Positions 35,661-46,470 of a DNA stretch of 64,000 nt are shown here, one piece after another. This DNA is from Podocnemis expansa (lineage: Eukaryota > Chordata > Testudines > Podocnemididae). Location of the stretch: NCBI GenBank assembly GCA_007922195.1, contig ML681963.1:140184403-140248402 (forward strand). The letters run 5' to 3'. Each line of letters opens with the position of its first letter. Position 1 is the first letter of the stretch. The notes below the pieces were generated by a model. It ran no database searches and was not told the origin of the DNA. It saw only the letters and a program-made list of their open reading frames with translations. The translations under genes and the position numbers were made by a program.

Positions 35661-36504
35661 GAATGTCTCAGCTCTCACCAGGCACACAACATTGCCAGGG
35701 CTAGTGGGATAAGATCCCTGGTACCCCATGGCACAAAAGAAAGAAGAAATCTCAACAAACAAGCAACTGATGAAGACATAGAGCTTTTCTTTTTCTTCTA
35801 TCTCTTCTTACCAGTCTAACGGGGCTGTAATAAGTTTAAGGTTGACCTTCATTGTCAGATTTTTCTCCTTCGATGTGGTTTTTGGCCTCAGTGCTAAGAA
35901 AATGCGGAGGGAACCAAAACCAAGATATTACACCTCCACAAGTGTCTTTGGGTTTACCCTAAGATTCCATCGTTTGCTCCAAATGACCTAAGCCACTAAT
36001 AGGCCCCTGATAGCTAGGATGCTTGAGTAATGAATAAGGAACACAAAGAGATGCCACTGTGAATCAGACTTAAAAATGTGCACAACAGCACCAGAGGTGG
36101 ATCTCAAACTGTAATGTGGAACAGAACACTATTGGGTACGTTTGTTTCTGTGCTGCAGTGTCAAACAAGAACTCATGGTACCATTGGATGGGTTTTCATC
36201 AGTGGGAAATATTTCCAAAGGTAGATAGCATAGCTCCCCTCTGCAGCCATGATGCATGAAATTAATACTTCAACTGAACACTTACTGTGAATGGCCAGGA
36301 TATTTTATTGCTGATCAGTTCCACTCCTCTATTTGGAGATTGGGTCAGAACAAAGGCACCTAGGGCCTCAGTCATGCATGAATACAACTGTAAACACCAG
36401 AATGGAAGAACCCTGGAATGTTCAGAAGCAAGATTCTGAGAAGAAATCATAAATATGGATGCTTACGTGCACATCTATGCATCACTGCATTACAGTTAGT
36501 GTAT
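35661..36504. other. No feature recognised
   Basis: Unique-looking sequence. Confidence 0.3.
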
Positions 36505-36507
36505 TAA

Positions 36508-36735
36508 GGCCTAGTGTACACTAGGAAAGATTTGCTAGTATAGTTACACATGTGTAGCTATATTGCCAAGTCCTCTTAGTGTAGTCAAAACTTCTACCAG
36601 CAAAAGAGCATATAGTTTTTCCTGGTTCTCTAGTCAAAAAAAGCAAAAACATTATAACAGAATTGCAGCTTTTGCTGTTATAGCAATCACACATGCCTAA
36701 CCAACATTGCCAAAGTTTCTAGTGTGGACCTGGCC
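36508..36735. mobile_element. Harbinger-style MITE, non-palindromic interior
   Basis: The left terminus GGCCTAGTGTACACTAGGAA and the right terminus TCTAGTGTGGACCTGGCC are inverted repeats. TAA flanks both sides (36505-36507, 36736-36738). It is 228 bp and lacks the TCGA-centred words of the other MITEs. Confidence 0.7.
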
Positions 36736-36804
36736 TAAGAATAAAAATGTTTTCTGTAGCCTGCTCTAGTTAAGAAAAAAACAAACATTGTCCTCAGTCT
36801 TGTA

Positions 36805-37670
36805 ACATAGCATCATAGAAAATGGAAGGAATCATGAGAGGTCATCGAGCCCAGTCCCCTGCACTCATGGCAGGACCAAGTACCACCTTAAACCATCCCT
36901 AACAGGTGTGTGTCAACCTGCTCTTACAAGTTTCCAATAATGTAGATTTCACAACCTGCTGAGGCAACTTATTCCGGCAGTTAATCACCCTGACAGTTAG
37001 GAATTTTTTTCCCAATGTACAACCTAAACCACCCTTGCTGTAATTTAAGCCCATTGCTTCTTATCCTATCATCAGTGGTTAAGGAGAACAATTTTTATTC
37101 CTTCCTCCTCATAATAACCTTTTAGGAAATTGAAAACTGCTATCATGTCCCCTCTGTCTCCTCTTTTCCAGACTAAACAAACCCAGCTCTTTCAATCTTT
37201 CTTCATAAGTCAAGTATCCCAAACCTTCAATCATTCTTGTTGCCAGAGCTGTAACAACAGTTTACTGCGACCCTTACAATAGCTGGTGCCTAGGGCAAGC
37301 AGCGTGGAATGCACCCTTTAATGGAGCAGCTCAATGGAGCTGCTCCAGCGCACCTGGAGCAAAGCCCCGCTTGCCCCACTGTAGTTACGGCTCTGCTTGT
37401 TGCTCTTCTCTGGACTTTGTTCAATTTATCCACATCTTTTCTGAAATGAAATGGATACAAAATTCCAGTTGACGCCTAATCAGTGAGGAGTAGAGCAGAA
37501 GAATTATTTCTCCTGTCTTACATACAATACTCCTGTTAATACACCCCAGGATGGTGTTTCCTTTTTTTGCAGTAGTGTTACACTGGTGATTCATATTTAG
37601 CTTGTGGTCCGCTGTGACACCAAGATCCCTTTCTACAGCACTCCTTCCTAGGCAGTCATTTAAATTATGT
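36805..37670 (-). mobile_element. CR1 LINE 3' fragment, antisense, split by a small hAT
   Basis: Same 3' region as 29941-30270 ('gtcccctgcactcatggcag', 'cccattgcttcttatcctat'). It continues into reverse-transcriptase C-terminal sequence on the minus strand at about 37640-37430, with motifs SAVERDLGV, KLNMNHQC and ILGCINRSI. It is inactive and 5' truncated near 37670. It is interrupted at 37244-37395. Confidence 0.85.
37244..37395. mobile_element. Short hAT-type MITE inside CR1
   Basis: Termini CAGAGCTGTAAC and GTTACGGCTCTG are inverted repeats. A perfect 8-bp duplication CTTGTTGC lies at 37236-37243 and 37396-37403. At 152 bp it is the shortest complete element in the window. Confidence 0.92.
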
Positions 37671-38884
37671 AGGGGACTGAAGTAGAGCTTGACAGAAAAA
37701 ACTTTAAGCATAATGAAGAATGCATCAGATGAGGTGTCCAAGAACCGAACTGTTACTTCGACAAAGTATCCGCACAAGTGATAAAGTGATAATTTGATTC
37801 CCCCTTACACCTTTTCAGTGGTTACCCTGACCTTGGCCCAGGCGCCTATCAGTAAATGGGGCTACTTTCCTGTTTACTCACTACCTGTACAGAAATAAGG
37901 GCAGAACAGACAGAGTTTTGGCTGCAGTCCATTTGCTGGTCAGGATAGCATACTGATAGTACAGCACATGGCCTGTGTTATTGGTACAGGCCAGGAGTAA
38001 ATTACGATCCTGGCACTGAGCAAGAAGGAAGCCAGGGTGGAATTGTTACTCAGAGGTGTGTGGCTGAGACAGAAAGCCTCCCAGGTCTACTTGTGTGGTC
38101 ATGCCGCACTCCTAGTTCAGAGCTGTGGCTCAGTCAAAATCTCAGTTTATGTGATCAGAAAGCAACCAGGAAACCAGAGCAAACCATATAACCAAATGAA
38201 ATGAAAATGAATATATTTTGTTAAAATTCACCAGACTATCCCTCTTTTTTCTCCTCTTCAGTGCACTGGACCCTCATTTGCTGTTTTCATCTCAACTATA
38301 GGTAACTACCTTACTACACCAAGCACACAGAAACAAACGTGCATGCAGACATATGCAGCTGAAGCGCTGGAACAGTTGCTTTTATTGAACATCTAGACTT
38401 ACACACAGAAAACACCCAATACTCTAAGCCAGAATTACAGACTGTTTCATATCTTATCTCTCAGAAGCCACTTATCAGTCCATATCTCTCAGACTTTAAT
38501 CTGTACCTATTGCCAAAGTGGAACAGTCAGGCAAAAAAAAAAAATGCTTAACCCCTCTCCTCTCCCACCCCCATATCTGCAGCACTTTGGTGGGTCCCTT
38601 AATTTGAGCTTGATCTTTAAGGGAAGTGAAAATGACCCTAAACCTTCACAAGTGGTTTGATCAGAGCCACATGACCTTTACAAGGTTTAGTCTGCAGGAC
38701 TTTCAACCAGTTTTTCTATTAGTATTCACATGTTCTCATGCTTCTGGAGTTTCATTTTAAAATTTTGCTCCTTTAATCACATCTTCACCAAGGGGCGAGT
38801 CAAAATGAACCCCATGAATTTAGTTATGCTCTGTATAGTGATGAGGACAGTAATACGTTCATCATCATCATCATTTGTATTGTG
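37671..38884. other. No feature recognised
   Basis: Unique-looking sequence with an ATC trinucleotide run at about 38860-38873 and an A11-12 run near 38535. Confidence 0.3.
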
Positions 38885-38990
38885 GTAGCTTCCAGAAATC
38901 CCCATCATGGTTCCTATTATGCTAAGCATTATATAAAAGCAGACACAATACATGCCCTGCCTCATGGTTTTACAATCTAAATAGGACTAC
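38885..38990 (-). mobile_element. MIR-like SINE 3' fragment, antisense
   Basis: 'gttcctattatgctaagca', 'acaatacatgccctgcctca' and 'ttttacaatctaaatag' are the reverse complement of the MIR-type 3' region. Confidence 0.45.
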
Positions 38991-39059
38991 ATGTAAAGCA
39001 AGTCAACATTTTTGAAGAACTTTGTTTAACAACAACAAAAAAAGGGGGGTGTAGCCACT

Positions 39060-39350
39060 ACAACATTTTTCTCATGGTACAAATTCTTCAATGAAAAACA
39101 AAACCACATTTTTATTTCTGTCCCCCATCCCCTATTTTCTTCTTAGAGAAGAAAGGGGAGGAAGAAGGGGAAACAGAACCTGAAAAATTTTTGGCTGTCT
39201 GAACACAGAAAATCTAAGATTTTCATTTCATTGACAGATTGAAAAATGTAGTGAACATTTTTAAATGAAATAGAAGGAGTTCTTTTTGTTTCGTCCAGTT
39301 TTTTCACTGATAATGTAAAACATTTTAAAAGTAGCTCTGACATTTTCATT
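39060..39350. repeat. AT-rich GAAA/TTTC repeat, class unknown
   Basis: Alternating GAAAAA and TTTTTC tracts with a purine block at about 39145-39178. It resembles 17840-18260. Confidence 0.35.
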
Positions 39351-39359
39351 AGTATTAAT

Positions 39360-39500
39360 TAGTGGTGACGAGGAACCCCAGTCAGGCATGCAGGGTTCTG
39401 TGTACCTGTTGTACGAACAGGTAGCAAACAAGGTAGTTCTGCCCCCATGAGAGCTTACAGTCTAAGTCTCAGGCAAGACACACAAATAGGGGACTGGAAA
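39360..39500 (-). mobile_element. MIR-like SINE fragment, antisense
   Basis: 'gttctgcccccatgagagct' and 'tacagtctaagtctcaggca' match the antisense MIR-type 3' portion. Short and uncertain. Confidence 0.35.
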
Positions 39501-40539
39501 TTGCAGGTAGCAATACAATGAATAGAGTTTAACATAAAAACAGGCACTTCAACTGGCTGCTCCCCAGCTAATGTCATGCCCAGTGTGTATGAGCAGCACA
39601 TGGGCCATATACGTTTTTGCAAAGGCATGTTCAATTCTTAAGATGCCTATAATGTGAACAACAGTCTTGTTTTGTAACTAAATGAAAATATAAGCACTAA
39701 GTTCACTCCCCGATGACACTTTTCATCCCAAAAGCTGGAATGCCATCCCTAGCAGATAAATAATCGATACTTATGCTGCTGAGGGAAATGGAAAATGGAC
39801 TCACCAGTGGCAGTGGGTAGTAGAGTAGGTGCAGGTGTTTTCTCTTTCCTTATCCTCCCCAAGTGTCCCCCAAGCCCACACATACTCCAGCCCCCATGTA
39901 CATCAGCCAGTTCTCCTTTGGCAAAAAAAAAAAAAGTACTTTTGGATGCTGCTGCCAAACCTCAGAAATGTATATTGCTGTTCTGGCTACGTTCAGGGGG
40001 AAGAGAAGGGGGAAAGGGTATGTAATTTTCAACAGCTTCTCCTCAGAAAGAGGCCCCCTAATTTTCTGAAAGGGGCCATGGAGAAGGGGGATAGAGAGAC
40101 TATCCCATTTTAGTCTCCATTCCAAGATTAGTCATATAGGGGGGAGGGAATTCTGCAGTTTTTCCTTCAGGCTTTCAGCATCAGATCATTTCATAGCATA
40201 TATAGAGTTTATTAGAATCCCCCAGCCCATGTCAATTTTGTGTGTGTGAAAGCAGCTATGAAAGGGACAGAAGAGGAGTGGTAGCATCTTTTGCTGACAA
40301 CAGTCCTAAATATCTGAAAGCCCAGTCTGCATATTGAGGAGAGAATACAGGCACCCATAAACTGGTGGATCAGAGAAAATATTCGAGACAGAATCATGCT
40401 TCTTTAAGTTAATAGGGCTGAATTTCAGTTCAGATGCCAAAACAGATGCAAGGAGAAGGCAGGCAATATATCTTTCCTGTAGTGAGAGGTGAGTGACAAT
40501 CAGGCTATGTTGTGAATCTTCTCTGTGACTTGATCAAGA
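39501..40539. other. No feature recognised
   Basis: Unique-looking sequence; overlapping ORFs at 39749-40125 on both strands have no domain. Confidence 0.3.
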
Positions 40540-40750
40540 CTTGGCTACATGTAAACTTCTATTCCAGGTTATTTAAATTAGCTTAGTAAAACTGGTGCAA
40601 AAGACTGAGTGGATACTCTATTTCAGTTTAGGAATAACGTATTTCAGTTTAGCTTGAGCCTTTTCCCAACTGATTTAAATGTAAACCTTCTGCCAGGTGT
40701 TGTCAGCAGCAAAAAGAGCTGGGTTCAATTATCTAGGGGTTCCTTCAGAA
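40540..40750. repeat. Possible old MITE fragment
   Basis: CTTGGCTACATGTAAACT resembles a decayed MITE terminus and the interior has repeated 'tttcagttta' and 'atttaaat' words. No opposite end or duplication was found. A related piece may lie at 42660-42800. Confidence 0.25.
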
Positions 40751-40959
40751 AACTTAAAAACATTAACTCAAAACGCCCACTGAGAAACATGAGAAAACTA
40801 AATTACCTCCCCAGAGCATCCTGGATAGACAATACTTTCCTGCTCACAAGTAGAGAGCTGTGTGAACAACTGGCTTTGCAACTGACAGCTCTGAAAAACA
40901 AAATTAAAAAATGTGTTTTGGATTGACCCAAAATAAAAAAAAAAAGTAACAATTATTGG

Positions 40960-41260
40960 CAAATCAGAAAGCTGGGGAAAACAATCATTTTATAGGCTAA
41001 ACATAGGTTTTTTTTATTTTTCAAAATTAAACTGATGGCAATTTAAACACAAAGTTATTTAGAATCTAAAAAAATCAAAATTTTCATTTAAAAAATGCTG
41101 ATGCAACATGTTATGGAAGTTTCTTTCTCGGCCAGTTTCCTTTCTCCCTACTAATGAAACTATTTTGATGAAACTGATACAAATTAGTAAAATGTTACTG
41201 TCAACCCAAATGTGCATTTTGTGTCAGAAAAAGGTCTGGAGAAAAAATTTTGCTCAGCTG
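40960..41260. repeat. AT-rich GAAA/TTTC repeat, class unknown
   Basis: TTTTTC/GAAA tracts ending in AATTTTGCTCAGCTGTA, similar to the other blocks of this type. Confidence 0.35.
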
Positions 41261-41535
41261 TACTCATAAGCATTGAGTCCAAAGGTTTAGAGCAAAAAGG
41301 ACTTTATGGGCTTTGAAGGGAAGAAAGGAGACAAAGAATAAACTTGGGAAATCGTATCAATGAAGTAAGACTCTTACCTACGTGTGTGTCCTAGTAATAG
41401 CTTTAACCTCACTCCTTCTGTCATTGTTGTAAGTGACTGATGAGGGAATGTATTCTAGCATTAGCCGGTTCCCTCTCCTCTGCAATCCATTCACAGATTG
41501 TTGCTTAGAGTCAGTGGATTCCAGAGTTCTCCAGC
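41261..41535. other. No feature recognised
   Basis: Unique-looking sequence. Confidence 0.3.
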
Positions 41536-41543
41536 CCATAACG

Positions 41544-41938
41544 CAGGGGTCAGAAACCCAAAAGAGAAGAAGAGCCATTTTTAAGAATTCTTTCAATAAC
41601 CAAGGGTTTTGAGAGCCCCAATGGGTGTAGGCTCCTGGTGGGAGATAGGGAGAGCTGGACCAGGGTGCTGACAGTAGAGTTTCCTGGAGGAGGAGGGGGA
41701 ACCGGAAACCTGGTATCTGCAGCAGGCTCCTCACAGGATCTCCCATCACTGGTGGGTAACCTGGAACCTGGCCTGGGCTGCCCATAGGGTCCCCCAGTGG
41801 CCGGGGAGGCCCGGAACCAGGGTGTAGGCTGCCCATAGGGTCCCCAGGTGGCGATGGGGGGGGGGGCCTGGAGTTCGAAGTTGCAAGGAGGCAGCCAAAG
41901 AGCCATGTGGCTCTGGAGCCACAGGTTGCAGACCCCTG
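41544..41938. mobile_element. hAT-type element (CAGGGGTC family)
   Basis: Termini CAGGGGTCAGAAACC and GGTTGCAGACCCCTG are inverted repeats. The flanks CCATAACG (41536-41543) and CCCTAAGG (41939-41946) match at six of eight positions. The interior 'gaagaagagccatttttaag' and 'agagccatgtggctctggag' is shared with 55303-55822. The 152-residue minus-strand ORF across it is not a recognised protein. Confidence 0.75.
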
Positions 41939-41946
41939 CCCTAAGG

Positions 41947-42659
41947 AAACTTCTCCCTGCAGTGCTTCAGGGCCTCTAGCATCTGAACCAGCTGAAATGA
42001 TTACAGCTTCAGTACTGACTGGGAGGCCTTCAGTAAGGTTGCTGCTCTTTGCAGTTTCAGACCAACCTGCCTCAACTCTTGATCACTGTGGATCTCTCCA
42101 CCCTCCTCAAAGCTGCCCCTATACTGTTTCACTATCTTAAAGCTACCTCAACCTTTTCCACTGCCTTAGCTGTGTTGAGTTTTCAGAGAGAAATCAATGG
42201 GATAGAGGACCCTTATTGGAGTTCCTCCTTCTAGGGAGTCCCTCCAGCAGAAAGCAGAAGTATTTTTCCATTCTCTCTCTCCTTGTCCAGGAACTTTTAG
42301 CCAACCATGCCAGATTATAGTTATGGGCAGGGTGCTTTGTTTCCCCAGTCACATTTGATGCAGTCTCTTACTCTTTCATTACCTAATGGGGATAATGTTC
42401 CATTTCCAAACTCAAAACTTAACCAAATTTTTATCAACTTGCCCCAAACCATCCCATGACTGAAATGAAAAGAGGCCTGGCCCATTCAGTTAGTTGCCCT
42501 TGTTCACCGATAGCTGCCAGCCAAGGGCAGCCTTCCCTCTGAAGCCATGTCCATCTAAAGTTCCCATGCAGTTCAAGGCTGCTTTTCTCTCTGTTCACCT
42601 ACAGGTACCACTGGCGAGCTCCCTACTCTCTAGGGGCTTTAGGCCATTGAATTTATGTA
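41947..42659. other. No feature recognised
   Basis: Unique-looking sequence. Confidence 0.3.
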
Positions 42660-42800
42660 AGCTAAACTAGGGAAAAAAACCAAACTCTACTTTAAACTGA
42701 AATAAGAACATACACACAGCCTTTTGAACTAGTTTAATGAAATCAGTTTAAAACCACACCTTAATTTAAATCAAACAGGTGAAACTCTGCATGTAGACAA
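42660..42800. repeat. Possible old MITE fragment
   Basis: 'agtttaatgaaatcagttta' and 'ttaatttaaatc' words with a GCATGTAGACAAG right edge resemble a decayed Harbinger-style MITE. The left end and duplication were not found. Confidence 0.3.
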
Positions 42801-43044
42801 GTTGTAAGAATTTTACAACAGCACTAAGGAAAGCAGTGCGAGCTCCTCTTACCTAAGATGAGAAAAAATGATGGTGCTTCACTTCATATTCATTCATACC
42901 CATTGAGATTTAGATCTTGAGTATAATTTTCAATAGCACCCAAGTGATGTAAGCTCTTAGAAGCCTAAATCTCATTGAAAGTCAATGGGATTTAGGCTCC
43001 AAAGAGCCCATGTCACTTTTGAAAATGAAGCTTATACTTCTAAA
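42801..43044. other. No feature recognised
   Basis: Unique-looking sequence. Confidence 0.3.
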
Positions 43045-43310
43045 TCACATAGGATACACCTACACAGCCAGCACCAGTCTGCAGCAGTAAGCCTCCAAGT
43101 CAGGGTTGACAGACTTGGGTTTGCACTATGCTGCTACAGATGTTTGTGCTGGCAGTGCCCTTAAGTGGCATTTCAGACTGGAGCTCAGGCTTTGAAGACC
43201 AGGCCTCCCACTCAGCTGCAAAACCTGAGCTGCAACCCAGGGCAGCAACATTTAAACAGCTACTTTTGGCATAGCACCATAGCACGTGCGCTGTGAACCT
43301 GAGTCTGTAG
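43045..43310. repeat. Decayed MITE-like sequence
   Basis: A TACACCTACACAGCC edge followed by 'gggttgacagacttgggttt' and 'agactggagctcaggctttg' fits an old member of the TATGTCTACAC-ended group with GC-richer interior. No duplication was seen. Confidence 0.3.
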
Positions 43311-44100
43311 AGTCAAGCTCAGAGGTTTCCTTCCATGGGCTGTGCAGAGGTGCCCAGAGTTGCTTTTGAGAATTCTACCCATTGCCTACAGCCAAAGTTG
43401 AACTAAAATCAATTTAGTTAATCCATTACAAAATCCTGTATAGACTCAGTAAAATAAGTTTCTATCAATTTAACTTAATTTGGTGACCAGCCACTTAAAT
43501 GTTTCCACATGGAGGTTTGCACCCATTGGACAAAGTAAATATAAAAAACCAACCAACCAATCAAGTTCAGTTTCATTGGTGGAACTTTTGGAGTGATACA
43601 AGGCCTGAAAGGTTGGCACGGACTGGAAGACTTAGGGTGCAACTTAGCCCAAAATGCCAAGCTTTGAAATCTTGTGAAAATGAAACTACTAGGTCCCATA
43701 GAGATTTTAACTGAAACTCAGCACAAGCTGTGCTCAAAGCATGACTATGGCCACACTGAGTTAGCCCTTGGGGTTCAGTCCCACCCATGATCGAAACTGG
43801 GACCAGGTGCATTTGAAACATTCAGCCACAAATATGCTTGAAACATGTCCTTAGATGTGCTCAGATCCTGGCCTGGGAATCACTTGAAGTACAACGTAGA
43901 GGAAGCAGGATTGCCAATTTTGGTTGGACTTATTCCTAGAGGTTTCATCACATGACATGATTTTTTATTAAGATTCATCTTTAATTCCTGGAGACTCCAG
44001 GACAATCCTCGAGGACTGGCAACCCAAGGGATGCTCAAAAGTTGGCTCAGAGCTTTCTTCCAGGTCAGCCCAGGATGGCTATGTCACACCTGTTTTGGGA
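43311..44100. other. No feature recognised
   Basis: Unique-looking sequence. Some 'caatttagttaatcca' words near 43412 may be MITE remnants. Confidence 0.3.
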
Positions 44101-44209
44101 TTTCTTCCATGAAAACTCGTGATAAATAAATGTGTTAGTCTTTAAAAGTGCCACAGGACTCCTTGCTTGTTTTGCTGAACTAGACTAACATGGCTACCCC
44201 TCTGGAACC
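44101..44209 (+). repeat. Foldback-family repeat, single copy
   Basis: 'gataaataaatgtgttagtc', 'tttaaaagtgccacaggact' and 'ctaacatggctacccct' match the right arm at 723-905 and the reverse of 57986-58100. Only one orientation is present here. Confidence 0.6.
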
Positions 44210-44767
44210 TGTTTTGGAGTTTCACTTCAAATGTTTTGTAGAGATTCAACTCACAAAAATGAAATGGGGTCTGTCATTCTGAGCATGGAGCTCATATTCT
44301 TCACTTACAAACACTTGATATCTAGTTTCTATCCAATTGCTGAAGGTATTTGGTATGTCACTTTACTTTCCAGCTAGAGGGCTTTGCATTGGTTAACTAA
44401 TTGGATTTAAAAGAGAGACAGAGAGTTCAGATTCCTGGGGTTGATAGTTGATGCCATCTACTGGAGTCCTCTGACTAGTTAACATAATCTCATGGACTGC
44501 TGAGCCACAGAAGGTTTGGATAAATCCACAAACACTTTAAATGCTTCTCAAGCTTGGCCTGAAAAACTGAGTTGGAAAATTCACCAAAGCCATTTTTCTT
44601 GTGGGATTCCCAGTATCTCCTGCTCTGGGCCATGTGGGAATATGATGAAAACCAATAAGGAATGGAACACAGTGTTTGTTAAACCTTTTTTTTTCCCCCA
44701 AACCTCACAAAGTGCTTCCATTTATGGCTTGATTGTGGTCTTGGCAAATGTCCAAGAGGGCACGTAT
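44210..44767. other. No feature recognised
   Basis: Unique-looking sequence. Confidence 0.3.
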
Positions 44768-45000
44768 TGAGAAGCAGCATGATCTAGTGGCTAGATTAGC
44801 ACCCTGGGTGTCAGGAGATCTGTGTTCCTGTTCTTGGCTTTGCCACTGACTTGCTGTGTGACTTTAGGTAAGTCACTTACCCTCTCCGTGTATCTATCTC
44901 CGTTCCCACCCTTTGTCTGTCCTGTCAGTTTTGACTGTAAATTCTGTCACAGGGACTCTCTTGCTCTCCTTGCTGGTACAATAACGTTAACTGTGTAAAC
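44768..45000 (+). mobile_element. MIR/CORE-type SINE, near complete
   Basis: tRNA-like head 'catgatctagtggctagatt', core 'ccactgacttgctgtgtgac' followed by 'ggtaagtcacttaccctct', and 3' 'gactgtaaattctgtcacag'. This is the clearest MIR-type copy in the window. Confidence 0.75.
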
Positions 45001-45041
45001 TTTATACATAGTACATTTACCCATCCCTTGGGGATCCAAGA

Positions 45042-45228
45042 CAGTGGTTTACAAACTTTTTTTTCCTTCAGGACCCAATTGAAGAAAATCATTTATGCCC
45101 ATGACTCAACAATTACATCTTTGAGCAATGCATTCCAGTCTTGCAGTGGTGGCAGCAGAGGGTGCTGCAACCCAGTACCTGAGGGTCAGTACAGTACTGG
45201 GTCTTGACTTGTAGTTTGAAATCCACTG
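45042..45228. mobile_element. hAT-type MITE (CAGTGGTTTTCAAA family), copy 1
   Basis: Termini CAGTGGTTTACAAAC and GTTTGAAATCCACTG are inverted repeats. The flanks ATCCAAGA (45034-45041) and ATCTAAGA (45229-45236) differ at one position. It shares its interior 'acaattacatctttgagcaa' with 55522-55707 and 56202-56389. Confidence 0.9.
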
Positions 45229-45317
45229 ATCTAAGAGAACTCTGTCTTTTCCCTTGAGTAGTACAGAGATTTCGCCAGAGGGAGCCTCTTAACCCATATA
45301 GATCAAGTAGACTCTCC

Positions 45318-45725
45318 AACTATGTCTACACTACAAAAGCTAACAATGTCAAACTAATAAGTTCAACGTTAATTCAAACTAAACCCAACCTTAGTAAGTT
45401 GAATTAACAAAGTGCACTAATTCGACTTAAATGTTAAGTTGAATTAGTGCACTTTGTGAATTTGAACTAACTGACCTAATTAGAATTTATTTAGTTCGAA
45501 TTAAGGCTTAATCCTGGTCTATATTGCCTTTAGTTTGAACTAAAAATCGAACTAAACGCTTAGTTCAAACTAAATGCAGGTGTTACTAATTTGAACAAAG
45601 CTTTCATGAGTTCAAATTAAGAAATTCCTTAATTTGAACAAGTGAGTGTCTATGGTGGATGGGGATTAAGTTAATACGAATTAAGGCTCCTTAATTCTAA
45701 CTAATTTGCCAGTGTAGATGCACCC
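45318..45725. mobile_element. Harbinger-style palindromic MITE, subfamily D
   Basis: The left terminus AACTATGTCTACACTAC and the right terminus CAGTGTAGATGCACCC are inverted repeats. The interior carries TTAGTTCGAATTAA (45491-45504) and the same AAGTGCACTAATT hairpin as 4486-4899, to which it aligns along its length. No clean 3-bp duplication is visible. Confidence 0.8.
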
Positions 45726-45733
45726 ATTGACTC

Positions 45734-46470
45734 TAAGGTCACAAGGGACCAGTATGATCATCTAGTATTCTGACCTCCTCCTGCACAATGCAGGCCTCAG
45801 AACCTAACTCAGCCACTCCTGTAATAAACGTCTAACCTATGACTAAGTTATTAAAGTCCTCAAATCATGATTTAATGACTTTATGGTACAGAGAATCCAC
45901 CAGCAATTCCATGTTACAAAGGTAGGCAAAAGGCCCAGGGCCGTCCCTAGGGGGGTGAGGGGCCTGTAGCAATAGCCTGGGGGGGGGGCTCCCACACCCC
46001 TTCCCTGCACTGGGGGGGGGGGCAGGCCAGCCCAGAGCCTGGTCCCACACTCTGGCCCCTCCCCTGAGCCAGTCACTCTACCGATGGGGGTGGAGTGGGC
46101 CAGTCCAGAGCCCGGGCTCTGCCCTCCTGCCCTGCCCCCAGAGCGGAAAGCCCCCCAGAGGAGAGGGCGGGAAAGCAAAACCTGGCCTCTAGGCTGGCCC
46201 GCCCCACCTCTGGGGGCAGGACAGGGCAGGGTGGGCCAGAGCAGAGTTACCGCGCTCCCTCCCACCCCCCATCCTTCAGCTCCACGCCAAAGGCTGTGGG
46301 AAGGGGGTGGAGGACAGCACAGTGCCCACAGAATTGCAGGGCCAGGGGTGACTGCTCCTCTTGCCATCCCCACCCCCCTGGACAGCCCTGAAAAGGTTCC
46401 CAGCCCTTTGCCAGTCTGTCCTGGGGAGAAAATTCCTTCCTGACTCCACTATTGTGACCAGTTAAATTGT
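45734..46470 (-). mobile_element. CR1-type LINE 3' fragment, antisense, split by a hAT
   Basis: 'agggaccagtatgatcatct', 'cctgcacaatgcaggcctca' and 'gtaataaacgtctaacctat' are CR1 3' sequence; 'ctttgccagtctgtcctggg' and 'aaaattccttcctgactcc' continue it after the insertion at 45936-46390. Confidence 0.75.
45936..46390. mobile_element. GC-rich hAT-type element inside CR1
   Basis: Termini CAGGGCCGTCCCTAGG and CTGGACAGCCCTG are inverted repeats. The flanks AAAAGGCC (45928-45935) and AAAAGGTT (46391-46398) match at six of eight positions. The ORFs of up to 176 residues across it follow from high GC and are not recognised proteins. Confidence 0.78.

Noticed and set aside
41378..41906. 152- and 118-residue minus-strand ORFs
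   Set aside because: They lie within the CAGGGGTC-family hAT, whose other copy (55303-55822) does not preserve the frame.
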